Of a stretch of 64,000 nt of DNA, positions 1 to 7,346 are shown piece by piece (the stretch's first letter is position 1; every line of letters starts with the position of its first letter). Under the pieces are notes generated by a model. It saw only the letters and a list, made by a program, of their open reading frames with translations, was not told where the DNA came from and did not search any database. Location: assembly GCA_036563805.1 (NCBI GenBank), contig DATCLS010000044.1, forward strand, positions 1 through 64,000, written 5' to 3'. The position numbers were made by a program, and so were the translations under genes. The stretch comes from DATCLS01 sp036563805 (GTDB lineage Bacteria > Actinomycetota > Acidimicrobiia > Acidimicrobiales > VFJN01).

Positions 1-531
1 GGGGGGTGGTGGGGCGGGTGAGACGAGTAGCGCGCACTCCTGACCCTCCCCCTCCACCTGCTGTCGAGTGATGCCGTTCACCAGACGGACACGGAACCGC
101 AACACGCCCAGGCACCGAGAGGACAGGTGAGCGACATGATCCAGGAGGAGCGCGCCGACCTCGGCGGTCTCGAGGCCGAGTAGCGCACACGATCGCCCTG
201 CGCAGCCGACCGGGAGACCGCTGATCCGCCCAGCTGGTCCCGGCACGGCCGCAGGTGAAGGCGGTGGGGAGCGGCTACGCCGCCGAGCCGCTCCCCACCC
301 GCACCCCACTCCCCCGTAACCCCCGCCGAGCCGCGCCCGGCCGTCACCGCCGGCCGGGCCTCCAGCTCAGGCGCGGGGCGCCCCCAAGGGCGCGAGGGCG
401 TGGGGACCGCCGGGCTCGCCAACGGTGACGGACCCGGCCGCATGCGGTGGGCGGCGACCAGCCCCGACGCACGAAAGCTCCTCGCGCGCTCGGAGCTGGC
501 CCCCTAACCCCCGACAGCGAAGGAATGGCTA
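1..531. other. 531-base leader without a convincing gene
   Basis: I see no convincing protein gene here. Two tiny overlapping frames (71-130 and 127-183) share a GTGA junction but resemble nothing known. The stretch holds a strong hairpin (263-299) and then about 230 bases of leader before the LysM/Rpf-like gene, with a good ribosome binding site (AGGA at 521-524). In actinobacteria, rpf-type genes are often preceded by c-di-AMP riboswitches; I could not match that consensus here with confidence. Confidence 0.5.
263..299. terminator. 14-bp perfect hairpin
   Basis: Perfect 14-base arms (263-276 and 286-299) flank a 9-base loop. There is no T tract, which is usual for actinobacterial hairpin terminators. 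It could end a gene lying to the left of the window and insulate the downstream leader. Confidence 0.55.
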
Positions 532-1110
532 GTGCTGAAGAGAACCATCAAGCGAACGGCCGCGGTGGCGACCGTCGCCGCCGCCGGAGTGATCGGCTTC
601 GCCGGCGTGGCCAACGCCGAGTCGCCCCAGGTCCACGTGGTCCAGCCCGGTGAGACCCTCTCGGGCATCGCCGGCGCCAACTGGGTCGCGGTGGCCGCCG
701 CCAACGGGCTCGCCAACCCGCACCTGATCTTCCCCGGTCAGGTCATCTACCTCGACGGTGCGCCCCCGGGCGGCTCCGCCCCCGCGTCGGCCCCGGCCGA
801 GGCGCCGGAGCCCGCCGCCGAGCCGGCCCCCGAGCCGGAGCCCGCCCCGGCGCCGACCGCCAGCAGCGGCGGTGGCACCGTGTGGGACCGCCTCGCCCAG
901 TGCGAGTCGGGCGGCAACTGGTCGATCAACACCGGCAACGGCTACTACGGCGGTCTGCAGTTCTCGCAGGAGAGCTGGAACGCCGCCGGTGGCTCGGGCA
1001 ACCCGGCCAACGCCTCCCGCGAGGAGCAGATCCGGGTGGCCGAGAACCTGCTGAACATGCAGGGCTGGGGAGCCTGGCCCGCGTGCTCGGCCCAGCTCGG
1101 CCTGCGCTGA
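532..1110 (+). CDS. Secreted LysM and Rpf-like transglycosylase protein
   Basis: Probable secreted muralytic (resuscitation-promoting-factor-like) protein of 192 residues. A twin-charged N terminus and hydrophobic stretch end in an ANA-E signal peptidase site near residue 29. A LysM peptidoglycan-binding domain spans about residues 33-76 (VVQPGETLSGIAG). A Pro/Ala/Glu-rich linker follows, then a transglycosylase-like domain from about 116 to the end, with the CESGGNW motif carrying the catalytic Glu and the paired Cys expected of Rpf domains. The GTG start is chosen because AGGA lies 7 bases upstream and the signal peptide follows directly. It is expected to cleave peptidoglycan glycan strands outside the membrane during growth or resuscitation. 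Confidence in the fold is high; the physiological role is inferred from the family. Confidence 0.9.
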   Translation: MLKRTIKRTAAVATVAAAGVIGFAGVANAESPQVHVVQPGETLSGIAGANWVAVAAANGLANPHLIFPGQVIYLDGAPPGGSAPASAPAEAPEPAAEPAPEPEPAPAPTASSGGGTVWDRLAQCESGGNWSINTGNGYYGGLQFSQESWNAAGGSGNPANASREEQIRVAENLLNMQGWGAWPACSAQLGLR

Positions 1111-1133
1111 GTCGGACCGCCGCGCGCCGGCAC

Positions 1134-1161
1134 GTGGAGGGGGCCTTCGGGCCCCCTCCAC
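1134..1161. terminator. 12-bp hairpin with TTCG tetraloop
   Basis: Perfect 12-base arms (1134-1145, 1150-1161) enclose a TTCG tetraloop, 23 bases after the Rpf-like stop codon and 28 bases from the end of the convergent DUF2795 gene. It is well placed as a bidirectional terminator. Confidence 0.8.
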
Positions 1162-1189
1162 CCGCGCTCGGGTGGCCTGAGCGCGTGTG

Positions 1190-1429
1190 CTAGAGCTCGA
1201 TCGGAACGTGGGCCAGGTCGTTCCAGAGCTCGTGGGGCCGGGAGAACTTGCGGTCGGGCAGCGTGCCGAGCAGCTCGACCACCGCCGGTCGGGCGCCGAC
1301 CTGCTGGGCGGTGGCGACCAGGTCGGACTTGCTGAGCGGGCCGTTGGCGAACGCGTGGCCGATGTGGTCGACCACCTCGACGCGGGTCACCACGTGCGAG
1401 GAGCTGGAAGGGAAGGTCTGGCTGGACAT
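1190..1429 (-). CDS. DUF2795 domain protein
   Basis: A 79-residue acidic protein matching the DUF2795 pattern: an N-terminal segment about a helix (VDHIGHAFANGPLSKSDL), then the family's AQQVGARPAVVELLGTLPD region and a C-terminal R-F-x-x-P motif. Members are small, cytosolic, common in actinobacteria and functionally uncharacterised. The ATG start is supported by GGAGGA (complement of 1435-1440). Its upstream region contains an imperfect 14-15-bp tandem repeat (1547-1618) that separates it from the TetR gene on the same strand. Confidence 0.8.
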   Translation of the reverse strand: MSSQTFPSSSSHVVTRVEVVDHIGHAFANGPLSKSDLVATAQQVGARPAVVELLGTLPDRKFSRPHELWNDLAHVPIEL

Positions 1430-1546
1430 CGTCGTCCTCCGATCACGCCGTTGTGACTGGACTGAGCCGGACTGGCGGCGCCCGCTGGGGACCCGCGCCG
1501 TTCCGCGCGAACAGCTTACGATCCGGTTAAGGTCCAGGACCAGAGG

Positions 1547-1618
1547 GCGTCGTCCCGAAAGGCGTTGTCTCAGAGGCGTCGTCCCGAAAGCGTCGCCCCA
1601 GAGAGCGTCGTCTACGAC
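1547..1618. repeat. Five imperfect 14-15-bp tandem units
   Basis: Units beginning GCGTCGTCCCGAAA or close variants start at 1547, 1562, 1576, 1590 and 1605. The last overlaps the stop codon of the TetR gene. The array lies in the untranslated region upstream of the DUF2795 gene. Confidence 0.7.
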
Positions 1619-2295
1619 GTCCCTGACGTGGCTGACGTCGCTGGCGGGGCCGACTGGAGCAGGGCGTCGATGAGCCGGGCCACCGACTCCATGGTGGTGA
1701 ACAGCCCGCCGCCCGACGTCGGGCCCTCGGGCGTGAGGCCGGTCAGCAGCTCGATGCCGAGGAACAAGGCGGCCACCGCGGTCGTGAGGTCGTCGACCGG
1801 CAGCAGGCCGGCGTACGGGCTGTCGCCCAGCAGCCGCTCGATCGTCTCGCCCACCAGCGTCGTCCACGGCTCGAGCGCATCCCACACGCCCCGGGCCAGC
1901 TCCTCCGACCGGCTGGCACCGGCCAGCATCTGGGTGAGGCCGGCCACGCTGCCCGAACGGAACTCCTCCTCGTGCAGGCGCCGGGCGACCGCGACCAGCT
2001 CGGCCAGCGAGGCGACCTCGCGCAGCGCCGGGGCGTAGAGGGTCGACCGCCGCTCGCTCTCGCTGCGGGCCACGGCCATGAGCAGGCCCTCGACGGAGCC
2101 GAAATGGTAGAAGATCAGCGCCTGGTTGAACCCCCCGTGGCGGGCGATGCTGCGGGCGCTGATGCCCGCGATGCCGGTCTCCTGCAGCGCGTCGAGGGCG
2201 GCGGCGACGATCCGGGCGCGGGTGTCGAGCGCGTCGCGGCCGTCGCGGGCGCGGGGCGCCGGACGGGACTCCTGCGGCGGTTCGGGCCGGGTCAT
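1612..2295 (-). CDS. TetR-family transcriptional regulator
   Basis: A 227-residue TetR regulator. The N-terminal helix-turn-helix (about residues 26-75) contains ARSIARHGGFNQALIFYHF, the typical recognition helix ending in the F/Y-Y-H-F signature. The remaining helices form the ligand-binding and dimer domain. It starts 4 bases after the polyprenyl synthase stop, so the two form one transcription unit. A perfect 16-bp palindrome upstream of that unit (3432-3447) is the likely autoregulatory operator. The last residues (SATSATSGTS type) are low complexity. The ligand is unknown; a polyprenyl or lipid compound is inference from the neighbour. Confidence 0.88.
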   Translation of the reverse strand: MTRPEPPQESRPAPRARDGRDALDTRARIVAAALDALQETGIAGISARSIARHGGFNQALIFYHFGSVEGLLMAVARSESERRSTLYAPALREVASLAELVAVARRLHEEEFRSGSVAGLTQMLAGASRSEELARGVWDALEPWTTLVGETIERLLGDSPYAGLLPVDDLTTAVAALFLGIELLTGLTPEGPTSGGGLFTTMESVARLIDALLQSAPPATSATSGTS

Positions 2296-2299
2296 GGGG

Positions 2300-3400
2300 T
2301 CAGCCGATGGCCGTGAGCGGCACCTCGAGGTACCGCGGGTCCATGAACGTCTCGAGCGCCCAGGTCATGTACGTGCGGGGGAACGCGATGAGGCCGTCGC
2401 CGATCGTCGTCTGGTCGAGGTGGGCGATGGCCCGCCGGGCCTCGTCCGCGTAGCGGTCCATGGCCTCGAGCGCCACCGGGACGCAGCCGGTGTCGCGGAC
2501 CAGGGCGACCGCCCGGGCGACCGGGCCGTCGCCCGACGCGCCGTCCCCGTCCCGGGGCTCGGGGGACGGCCCCGGGAGGAGACGGCGCAGCTCGGCGCCG
2601 TGCGGACCGTTCAGCGCCGTGATCACCGGCAGCGTGTAGACGCCGCTGGCGATGTCGATGCCGGTCGGCTTGCCCAGCCGCTCGGCGTCGCCGATCAGGT
2701 CGAGCACGTCGTCGAGGACCTGGAACGCCATGCCGAACGCCTCGCCGTACCGGGCGAGGGCCGTCGTGTTGCGCTCGGACACGTCCGCGGCCAGCGCCCC
2801 CATCCGGCAGGCGCAGGCGAACAGGGCGGCGGTCTTACCGTGGATCGACCGCAGGTGGGACTCGACGGCCCGGTCGGGGTCGAACGCGTCCCGCATCTCG
2901 AGGGCCTGGCCCTCGCACAGCGCCCCGAGCGTGGCGGCCAGGGCGGCCGCGGCCTCCTGGCTGACCGAGGCGGCGAGCTCGCCCGCCCGGGCCAGGATGT
3001 AGTCGCCGGCCAGCACGGCGTGGTCGAGGCCCTCGACGGCGTTGATGGTCGGCTTGCCCCGACGGGTGGCGGCCTGGTCGAGGATGTCGTCGTGCACGAG
3101 CGACCCGACCTGGACCAGCTCGACCGCGGCGGCCGCGGCCACCACCCGCTCGTCGAACCGGTCGCCCAGGGCGGCGGCGACGATCGTGAGCAGCGGGCGC
3201 AGGCGCTTGCCGCCGGTCGCCGCCATGCGGAGGGACGCCGGGCCGAGCACCGCGTCGTCGCGGGCCAGCTCGCGGGCGATGCAGTCGTCGACCGCCGCCA
3301 GCCGATCGGCGAGGTCGGGGATGCCGAAGAGGCGGGCGAACTGGTCGGGCCCGAGGCTGGGCGGCCGGTCCGGCGACGGGGCAGGGTCCATCGGCGTCAT
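2300..3400 (-). CDS. Polyprenyl diphosphate synthase
   Basis: A trans-type isoprenyl diphosphate synthase of 366 residues. Both aspartate-rich Mg-diphosphate motifs are present: DDILD in the first (followed by TRRGKPT) and DDVLD in the second (FQVLDDVLDLIGD), with GKP and IHGKTAALF between and after. It should condense isopentenyl diphosphate onto an allylic primer to give a C30-C50 chain for menaquinone or cell-wall carrier lipid; chain length cannot be read reliably. An insertion of about 20 charged residues (PSPEPRDGDGASGDGP) lies after the second motif. The first ATG is used; a second ATG is three codons in. It is co-transcribed with the TetR gene downstream. Confidence 0.9.
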   Translation of the reverse strand: MTPMDPAPSPDRPPSLGPDQFARLFGIPDLADRLAAVDDCIARELARDDAVLGPASLRMAATGGKRLRPLLTIVAAALGDRFDERVVAAAAAVELVQVGSLVHDDILDQAATRRGKPTINAVEGLDHAVLAGDYILARAGELAASVSQEAAAALAATLGALCEGQALEMRDAFDPDRAVESHLRSIHGKTAALFACACRMGALAADVSERNTTALARYGEAFGMAFQVLDDVLDLIGDAERLGKPTGIDIASGVYTLPVITALNGPHGAELRRLLPGPSPEPRDGDGASGDGPVARAVALVRDTGCVPVALEAMDRYADEARRAIAHLDQTTIGDGLIAFPRTYMTWALETFMDPRYLEVPLTAIG

Positions 3401-3431
3401 CTCCCGGGGGAGGGGGGGTTGAGCGGTTGCT

Positions 3432-3447
3432 TTGAGCGTACGCTCAA
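3432..3447. promoter_or_regulatory. Perfect 16-bp palindrome, TetR operator candidate
   Basis: TTGAGCGTACGCTCAA is identical to its reverse complement and lies 32 bases upstream of the polyprenyl synthase start codon. Position and symmetry fit the binding site of the TetR regulator encoded at the end of the same operon. Confidence 0.7.
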
Positions 3448-3489
3448 GCCGGGTCGGACCACAACGCCACGCCGGACCGCCGCGCCGAA

Positions 3490-3903
3490 CGACCGGCCCG
3501 GACAGGCGGGCCGCTGGTGGCGCCGTCAGTCCCGTCCTCGGGGGGGGACGGCGACGGGCCGGCGTGGCACCGAGGTCGACGCCCCGGGACGCCACCACCC
3601 GGTCGCCCGGCCGGAACCGGCTCACGCCTTCCCCCGCTGCGGCTACCGCCCCGGCCACGTCGAAGCCGGAGATCGGCTGCCTCGGCGCCCGGAGGCCGAA
3701 CCGCAGCCGCACGGCGGTGCGCATGCCCGGGGCACGCCGAGCGCCCGCACCCGGGCGTCGCCGGAGTTCCCGGTCGTCGCCGTGGTCGCGATGAGCACCT
3801 CGCCGGCGGCCGCCGCCCGATCGGGCACGTCCCTGACCCGCACGACCTCCGATGGCCCGTACGCCTCGCACACCGCCGCCTTGCGGGCCTCCCCGCCGCT
3901 CAT
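3490..3903 (-). pseudogene. Decayed NADPH:quinone reductase (MDR) 5' fragment
   Basis: The minus strand encodes the start of a medium-chain quinone oxidoreductase, broken by frameshifts. From ATG at 3903 one frame reads RKAAVCEAYGPSEVVRV and on to VRALGVPR. Loss of one base near 3733 shifts to GMRTAVRLRFG and then GFDVAGAVAAAGEGVSRF and PGDRVVASRGVDLG, all typical of this family in correct order. Near 3570 a second shift gives a degraded CHA...PEDGT segment, and nothing recognisable remains after about 3490. Only about the first 120 of some 320 residues survive, without the cofactor domain. Confidence 0.8.
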
Positions 3904-3911
3904 CCGGCACC

Positions 3912-3958
3912 CCGCCCACAAACCGGGGTGGTGGTCCGCCACCCCGGTTTGTGGGCGG
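3912..3958. repeat. Perfect 20-bp inverted repeat
   Basis: Two perfect 20-base arms (3912-3931 and 3939-3958) enclose a 7-base loop. The element lies in the divergent gap between the quinone-reductase pseudogene start (3903) and the plus-strand gene at 4004, so it is not downstream of either. It could be a leftover palindromic element, an operator or a displaced terminator. Confidence 0.75.
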
Positions 3959-4003
3959 CGGCTGGCGTGCCGTTGACTTGTGGCGAGTCATGGGGAGGCT
4001 GGG

Positions 4004-4720
4004 ATGAGCAAGGGCACCCTCTGGGGGATGATCGACGCGCAGCCGGTCTATTTCCCGGCCGTCGTCAACGAGATGAACGCGGCCTCGCTCGTGTTCTCGG
4101 TACCGACGGAGCGGGCGCGGACCGTGGTCCCCGAGGATGCGTTCGACCTCGTCGAGTCGGCCCCCGGCACGGCGCCACTGGTGATGGCCGCCCACCACTA
4201 CATCCAGGGCGGCTGGGGCGAGGGCCGCACGTTCGACTTCGGCTTCCGGGTCCGCCCGGCGGGGGCGCCCGACGAGCCGACGGGCCTGCTCCTCCACCCG
4301 TCGCCGATGAGCCCGACCTTCAACCGCGAGGCCGCCTACCGCGCCCTGGGGTTCCCCAAGACGAGCGGTGAGGTCGAGGTCACCTACACCGACGACACGG
4401 TCACGTTCACGCTCGCCGGCGACCCCGAGCCCGAGATCATGCTGCGCCTGCCCCGCGCCCGGTCGGACGTGGCGCCGGCGCCGGTCGGCATCGTCGCCTA
4501 CACGTGCGTCGCCGGCGAGACCAAGCTCGCCCCGTTCGAGCTGAACACGCCGATCGGCATCGTCGACCCCGGCGACGTGGTCCTCGAGTTGGGCAGCGGC
4601 CCGCTGGCCGGGACCCTGCGGCTCCTCGGCCTGCCGCGCGCCCCCGACCTGGCGCTGTGGGGCGAGGGGGCGTCGGCCGTGTTCCACGCCCCCCGCCCGG
4701 CCGGCGGTTCCGGCGACTGA
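4004..4720 (+). CDS. Acetoacetate decarboxylase-like protein
   Basis: A 238-residue member of the acetoacetate decarboxylase (ADC) fold. The GFPK motif places a lysine at residue 119 in a position matching the Schiff-base lysine of ADC, preceded by the family's NREAAYRALGFPK context. Many actinobacterial members act on unknown beta-keto or pyruvate-like substrates, so I do not assign acetoacetate as substrate. ATG 4004 is preferred over the upstream GTG at 3980 because GGGGAGG ends 5 bases before it. A 20-bp hairpin lies 45 bases upstream. It ends 78 bases from the convergent methyltransferase gene. Confidence 0.72.
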   Translation: MSKGTLWGMIDAQPVYFPAVVNEMNAASLVFSVPTERARTVVPEDAFDLVESAPGTAPLVMAAHHYIQGGWGEGRTFDFGFRVRPAGAPDEPTGLLLHPSPMSPTFNREAAYRALGFPKTSGEVEVTYTDDTVTFTLAGDPEPEIMLRLPRARSDVAPAPVGIVAYTCVAGETKLAPFELNTPIGIVDPGDVVLELGSGPLAGTLRLLGLPRAPDLALWGEGASAVFHAPRPAGGSGD

Positions 4721-4798
4721 CCGGCGCCGAGGCGCGCCGCGCCACACCCGCCGGCGCCGAGACCCCCGGTCACGGGGCCCGGGGTCAGGGGCGCGGGG

Positions 4799-5641
4799 TC
4801 AGGGTTTGCGGCCGACGGCGCTGTAGAGCGGAACGGCGCGGCCGGAGGCCGCCGGCGTGTTCGCGTCGGGCCGCCAGGCGTTCACCTCGACCAGCCCCGG
4901 CTCGACCAGCTCCAACCCGTCGAAGAACCGGGCGAACTCGTCGCGGGTGCGGAAGGCCGGCGGGTTGGTGGTGCTGGTCGTCGCCTCGAGCCGTGCGAAC
5001 AGCTCGGCCATCTGCTCGGACTCGACGTCGCGCAGCAGGTGCGTCGCCCCCAGGTAGCTGCCCGACGGCACGGCGTCGAGCAGCTCGGACACGACCCGGT
5101 GGGGCTGGGCCGAGTCGGGGATGACGTGGAGGATGCCGATCAGCAGCACCGCCACCGGCTTGGAGAAGTCGAGCGTCTCGCCCGCGGCAGCCAGCACGCC
5201 GGCGGGGTCGCGCAGGTCGGCGTCGACGTAGCGCGTGTCGGGCTCGCCCTTCAGCAGCGCGTGGGCGTGGGCCAGCACGATCAGATCGTTGTCGACGTAC
5301 ACGACCTTGGAGTCGGGCGCCACCTGCTTCACGACGGCGTGCACGTTGTCGGGCCCGGGGATGCCGGTGCCGATGTCGAGGAACTGGCGGATCCCGGCCT
5401 CGCCGGCCAGGTAGCGCACGACCCGGCCGATGAAGGCGCGGTTGGAACGGGCGTCGGCCCGGGCCGCCTCGAAGCCGCCGGGGTAGGCGGCGAAGGCGTG
5501 GTGGGCCGTCTCGCGGTCGACCGCGAAGTTGTCGGTCCCGCCGAGCAGGTAGTCGTACATCCGGGACGTGTGCGCGGTGCCGGTGTCGATCTCGATCGGC
5601 TCACGCGCGGTCTCGGGCCGGGTGGAGGAGCGCTCTGCCAC
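4799..5641 (-). CDS. SAM-dependent methyltransferase (Methyltransf_19/DUF574)
   Basis: A 280-residue protein of the actinobacterial S-adenosyl methyltransferase family PF04672. It shows the family hallmarks: SRMYDYLLGGTDNFAVDRE near the N terminus, the SAM-binding FLDIGTGIPGPDNVH motif, and VYVDNDLIVLAHAHALL with an acidic residue for the ribose. Substrates are not known for most members; several act in secondary metabolism. The GTG start at 5641 begins the conserved region; longer frames lack conservation. A promoter-like pair (TTGCGA, 17 bases, AATACT) ends 9 bases upstream, suggesting a very short leader. Confidence 0.88.
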   Translation of the reverse strand: MAERSSTRPETAREPIEIDTGTAHTSRMYDYLLGGTDNFAVDRETAHHAFAAYPGGFEAARADARSNRAFIGRVVRYLAGEAGIRQFLDIGTGIPGPDNVHAVVKQVAPDSKVVYVDNDLIVLAHAHALLKGEPDTRYVDADLRDPAGVLAAAGETLDFSKPVAVLLIGILHVIPDSAQPHRVVSELLDAVPSGSYLGATHLLRDVESEQMAELFARLEATTSTTNPPAFRTRDEFARFFDGLELVEPGLVEVNAWRPDANTPAASGRAVPLYSAVGRKP

Positions 5642-5650
5642 GATCCGCTG

Positions 5651-5679
5651 AGTATTCACCGGTGTAGGGGCGATCGCAA
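5651..5679 (-). promoter_or_regulatory. Promoter of the methyltransferase gene
   Basis: On the minus strand TTGCGA (5674-5679) and AATACT (5651-5656) are separated by 17 bases. The -10 box ends 9 bases before the GTG start, so the transcript would have almost no leader. Confidence 0.55.
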
Positions 5680-5832
5680 GGCGACCGTACAAAGGCGCGA
5701 CACGGGCGCGACAACGGCGCGGCAGGCCGCGGCCCCGGCCCGGGGCCCCCTCGTCGGCCCACGCCGAGCTCACCGACGACCTCGACACGGAGTGGAGCGC
5801 GAGGTGGTGACCCGGGGGGGGTGGTCGGCCAG

Positions 5833-6303
5833 CTACGAGTGGGCGAGGGTGCGGCGTCGGGCCCGCGACCGCTTGCGCCGGGCCACGGCGTCGAGGTGGG
5901 CCGTGAGCACCGCGCTGCTGGCGCCGGTGACCACGGTGGTGGCGCCAGCGTCGAGCATGGCCGCCACCAGCTCGGCGCTGCAGGAGCCCCGGCGGTCGAC
6001 GACCACCACGTCTACCGCCGGGTCCAGCCGGGCCCGCAGCTCGCGCAGCGTCTCCGCGCTCGCCGGCGCCACCAGCAACACGTCCGCCCGCTCGGGGTCG
6101 GCCCCGCACCGGAACCGGCCCCGCGAGGTGAACTCGAGCCCAGGGCCGAGCACGGCCAGCTCGGGCGCAGTTGCGACCTCGAGCTCGGGCCGGCGGTCCC
6201 GCCGGAGCCCGCCCGGGGCCCCGGGGGTAGACCCGTCGGACGCGCCGGCGGGCGGCTCGAACGCGCCGGCCGATCGCCGCAGCCAGGAGAACAGCAGCTT
6301 CAC
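5833..6303 (-). CDS. Small protein of unknown function, coupled to the HtrA-like protease
   Basis: A 156-residue protein I do not recognise. It starts with a basic, hydrophobic segment (KLLFSWLRRS), then a Pro/Ala/Gly linker. A C-terminal alpha/beta segment (ADVLLVAPASAETLRELRA, then VDVVVVDRRG and ATTVVTGAS) looks like a truncated Rossmann or response-regulator-receiver-like fold without the phosphoacceptor pattern. It ends in a basic tail (RRKRSRARRR). Its GTG start overlaps the protease stop (GTGA, 6300-6303), so translation is coupled to the protease and a functional link is likely. Confidence 0.6.
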   Translation of the reverse strand: MKLLFSWLRRSAGAFEPPAGASDGSTPGAPGGLRRDRRPELEVATAPELAVLGPGLEFTSRGRFRCGADPERADVLLVAPASAETLRELRARLDPAVDVVVVDRRGSCSAELVAAMLDAGATTVVTGASSAVLTAHLDAVARRKRSRARRRTLAHS

Positions 6304-7259
6304 GCGGCCGCCCCGACGATCTCGTGGACCGCGTCGATGGGAATGGCGAAGCCGATGTTCGCCGCCTCGATCCCCTGGCCGCTGACCGCGGCCGCGGTGT
6401 TGATGCCGACGACCTGACCCGCCGCGTCGACGAGGGGGCCGCCGGAGTTGCCTGAGCTGATGGCTGCGTCGGTCTGGATCAGGCCCGAGAGAGTACCGCG
6501 CCCGGTGTCCAGCTCGCGGCCAAGCGCGGAGACGATGCCCCGGGTCACGGTCGGACTGCCCTCGAGGGCGAGTGCGTTGCCGATGGCGACGACGTCGTCG
6601 CCCACGGCCAGGGCGTCCGAGTCGCCGATGTCGGCCACCGTCAGGCCGGAGGGGTCGTCCACGCGGAGCACGGCGACATCGCGACTCGGGTCGGCGCCCA
6701 CGACCTCGGCGGGGCGCGGCTGGTGGTCGCCCGTCGCCGTGACCGCCACCGACTCGGCACCGTCCACGACGTGGGCGTTGGTGAGGACCAGGCCGTCGCC
6801 GACGACCACGCCGGTGCCGGCGCCCCGGCCCTCGACCGGGAACGGCCCCCGCCGGGCGACGACCGTCGTCTCGATGGCCACGACCGAGCCCTGGAGGTGG
6901 GCGACGACGGCGGCGACGTCGAGCTCGTCGCCGCTGAGCTGGCGGCTGCTCGCCGGGGTGGCAGCCGCGGCGGCCGAGCCGGCAGCGCCGGACGGATCGT
7001 CGGCGGCCCGGGCGGCGGCCCAGCCGCCGGCCGAGCCGGCCAGCAGCGAGGCGACGACGACCGCGGCGGCCGCCCGCCGCCCGGGCCGCCGCGGGCCGGG
7101 GGTCGGACCGGGGCGACCGGCCGGTGCCGGCGGCGGGATCGGAGCCGGGGACGCCGGCGGCGCCGGCGGGGGCGGGGACGCCGGCGGGGGCGGGGCCGGG
7201 AACGCAGGCGGACCCGGTGACGACGGAGGGAACGGTGGGGATGTGGGGGGTGTCCGCAT
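6300..7259 (-). CDS. HtrA/DegP-like trypsin family serine protease, membrane-anchored
   Basis: A 319-residue S1C-type serine protease. An unusually Pro-rich cytoplasmic N terminus (about residues 1-60) precedes one membrane segment (about 63-82, AAAAVVVASLLAGSAGGW), then an extracytoplasmic chymotrypsin-fold domain. The triad is visible: TNAHVV (His), SRDVAVLRV (Asp) and SSGNSGGPL (Ser). There is no PDZ domain, as in shorter actinobacterial HtrA-like proteins. It probably processes or degrades proteins at the outer face of the membrane. ATG 7259 is chosen for the upstream GGTGGAG. The following gene overlaps its stop by four bases. Confidence 0.9.
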   Translation of the reverse strand: MRTPPTSPPFPPSSPGPPAFPAPPPPASPPPPAPPASPAPIPPPAPAGRPGPTPGPRRPGRRAAAAVVVASLLAGSAGGWAAARAADDPSGAAGSAAAAATPASSRQLSGDELDVAAVVAHLQGSVVAIETTVVARRGPFPVEGRGAGTGVVVGDGLVLTNAHVVDGAESVAVTATGDHQPRPAEVVGADPSRDVAVLRVDDPSGLTVADIGDSDALAVGDDVVAIGNALALEGSPTVTRGIVSALGRELDTGRGTLSGLIQTDAAISSGNSGGPLVDAAGQVVGINTAAAVSGQGIEAANIGFAIPIDAVHEIVGAAA

Positions 7260-7346
7260 GACTCCACCCTGCGCCCACAACCTCGGAAACCCCGGTGAGG
7301 CCCCTGGGAGAAACCTGGGACCCGGCTGACCGTCCCGCCCGGCCGC

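Noticed and set aside
71..183. Two tiny overlapping frames joined by GTGA
   Set aside because: Products of 19 and 18 residues without any recognisable feature or ribosome binding site; too short to support.
78..443. 121-codon minus-strand frame opposite the leader
   Set aside because: Composition is typical of GC-rich noncoding shadow; no motif, and it runs through the hairpin at 263-299.
3980..4003. GTG 3980 as start of the acetoacetate-decarboxylase-like gene
   Set aside because: GGGGAGG lies inside that extension and is ideally spaced for ATG 4004.
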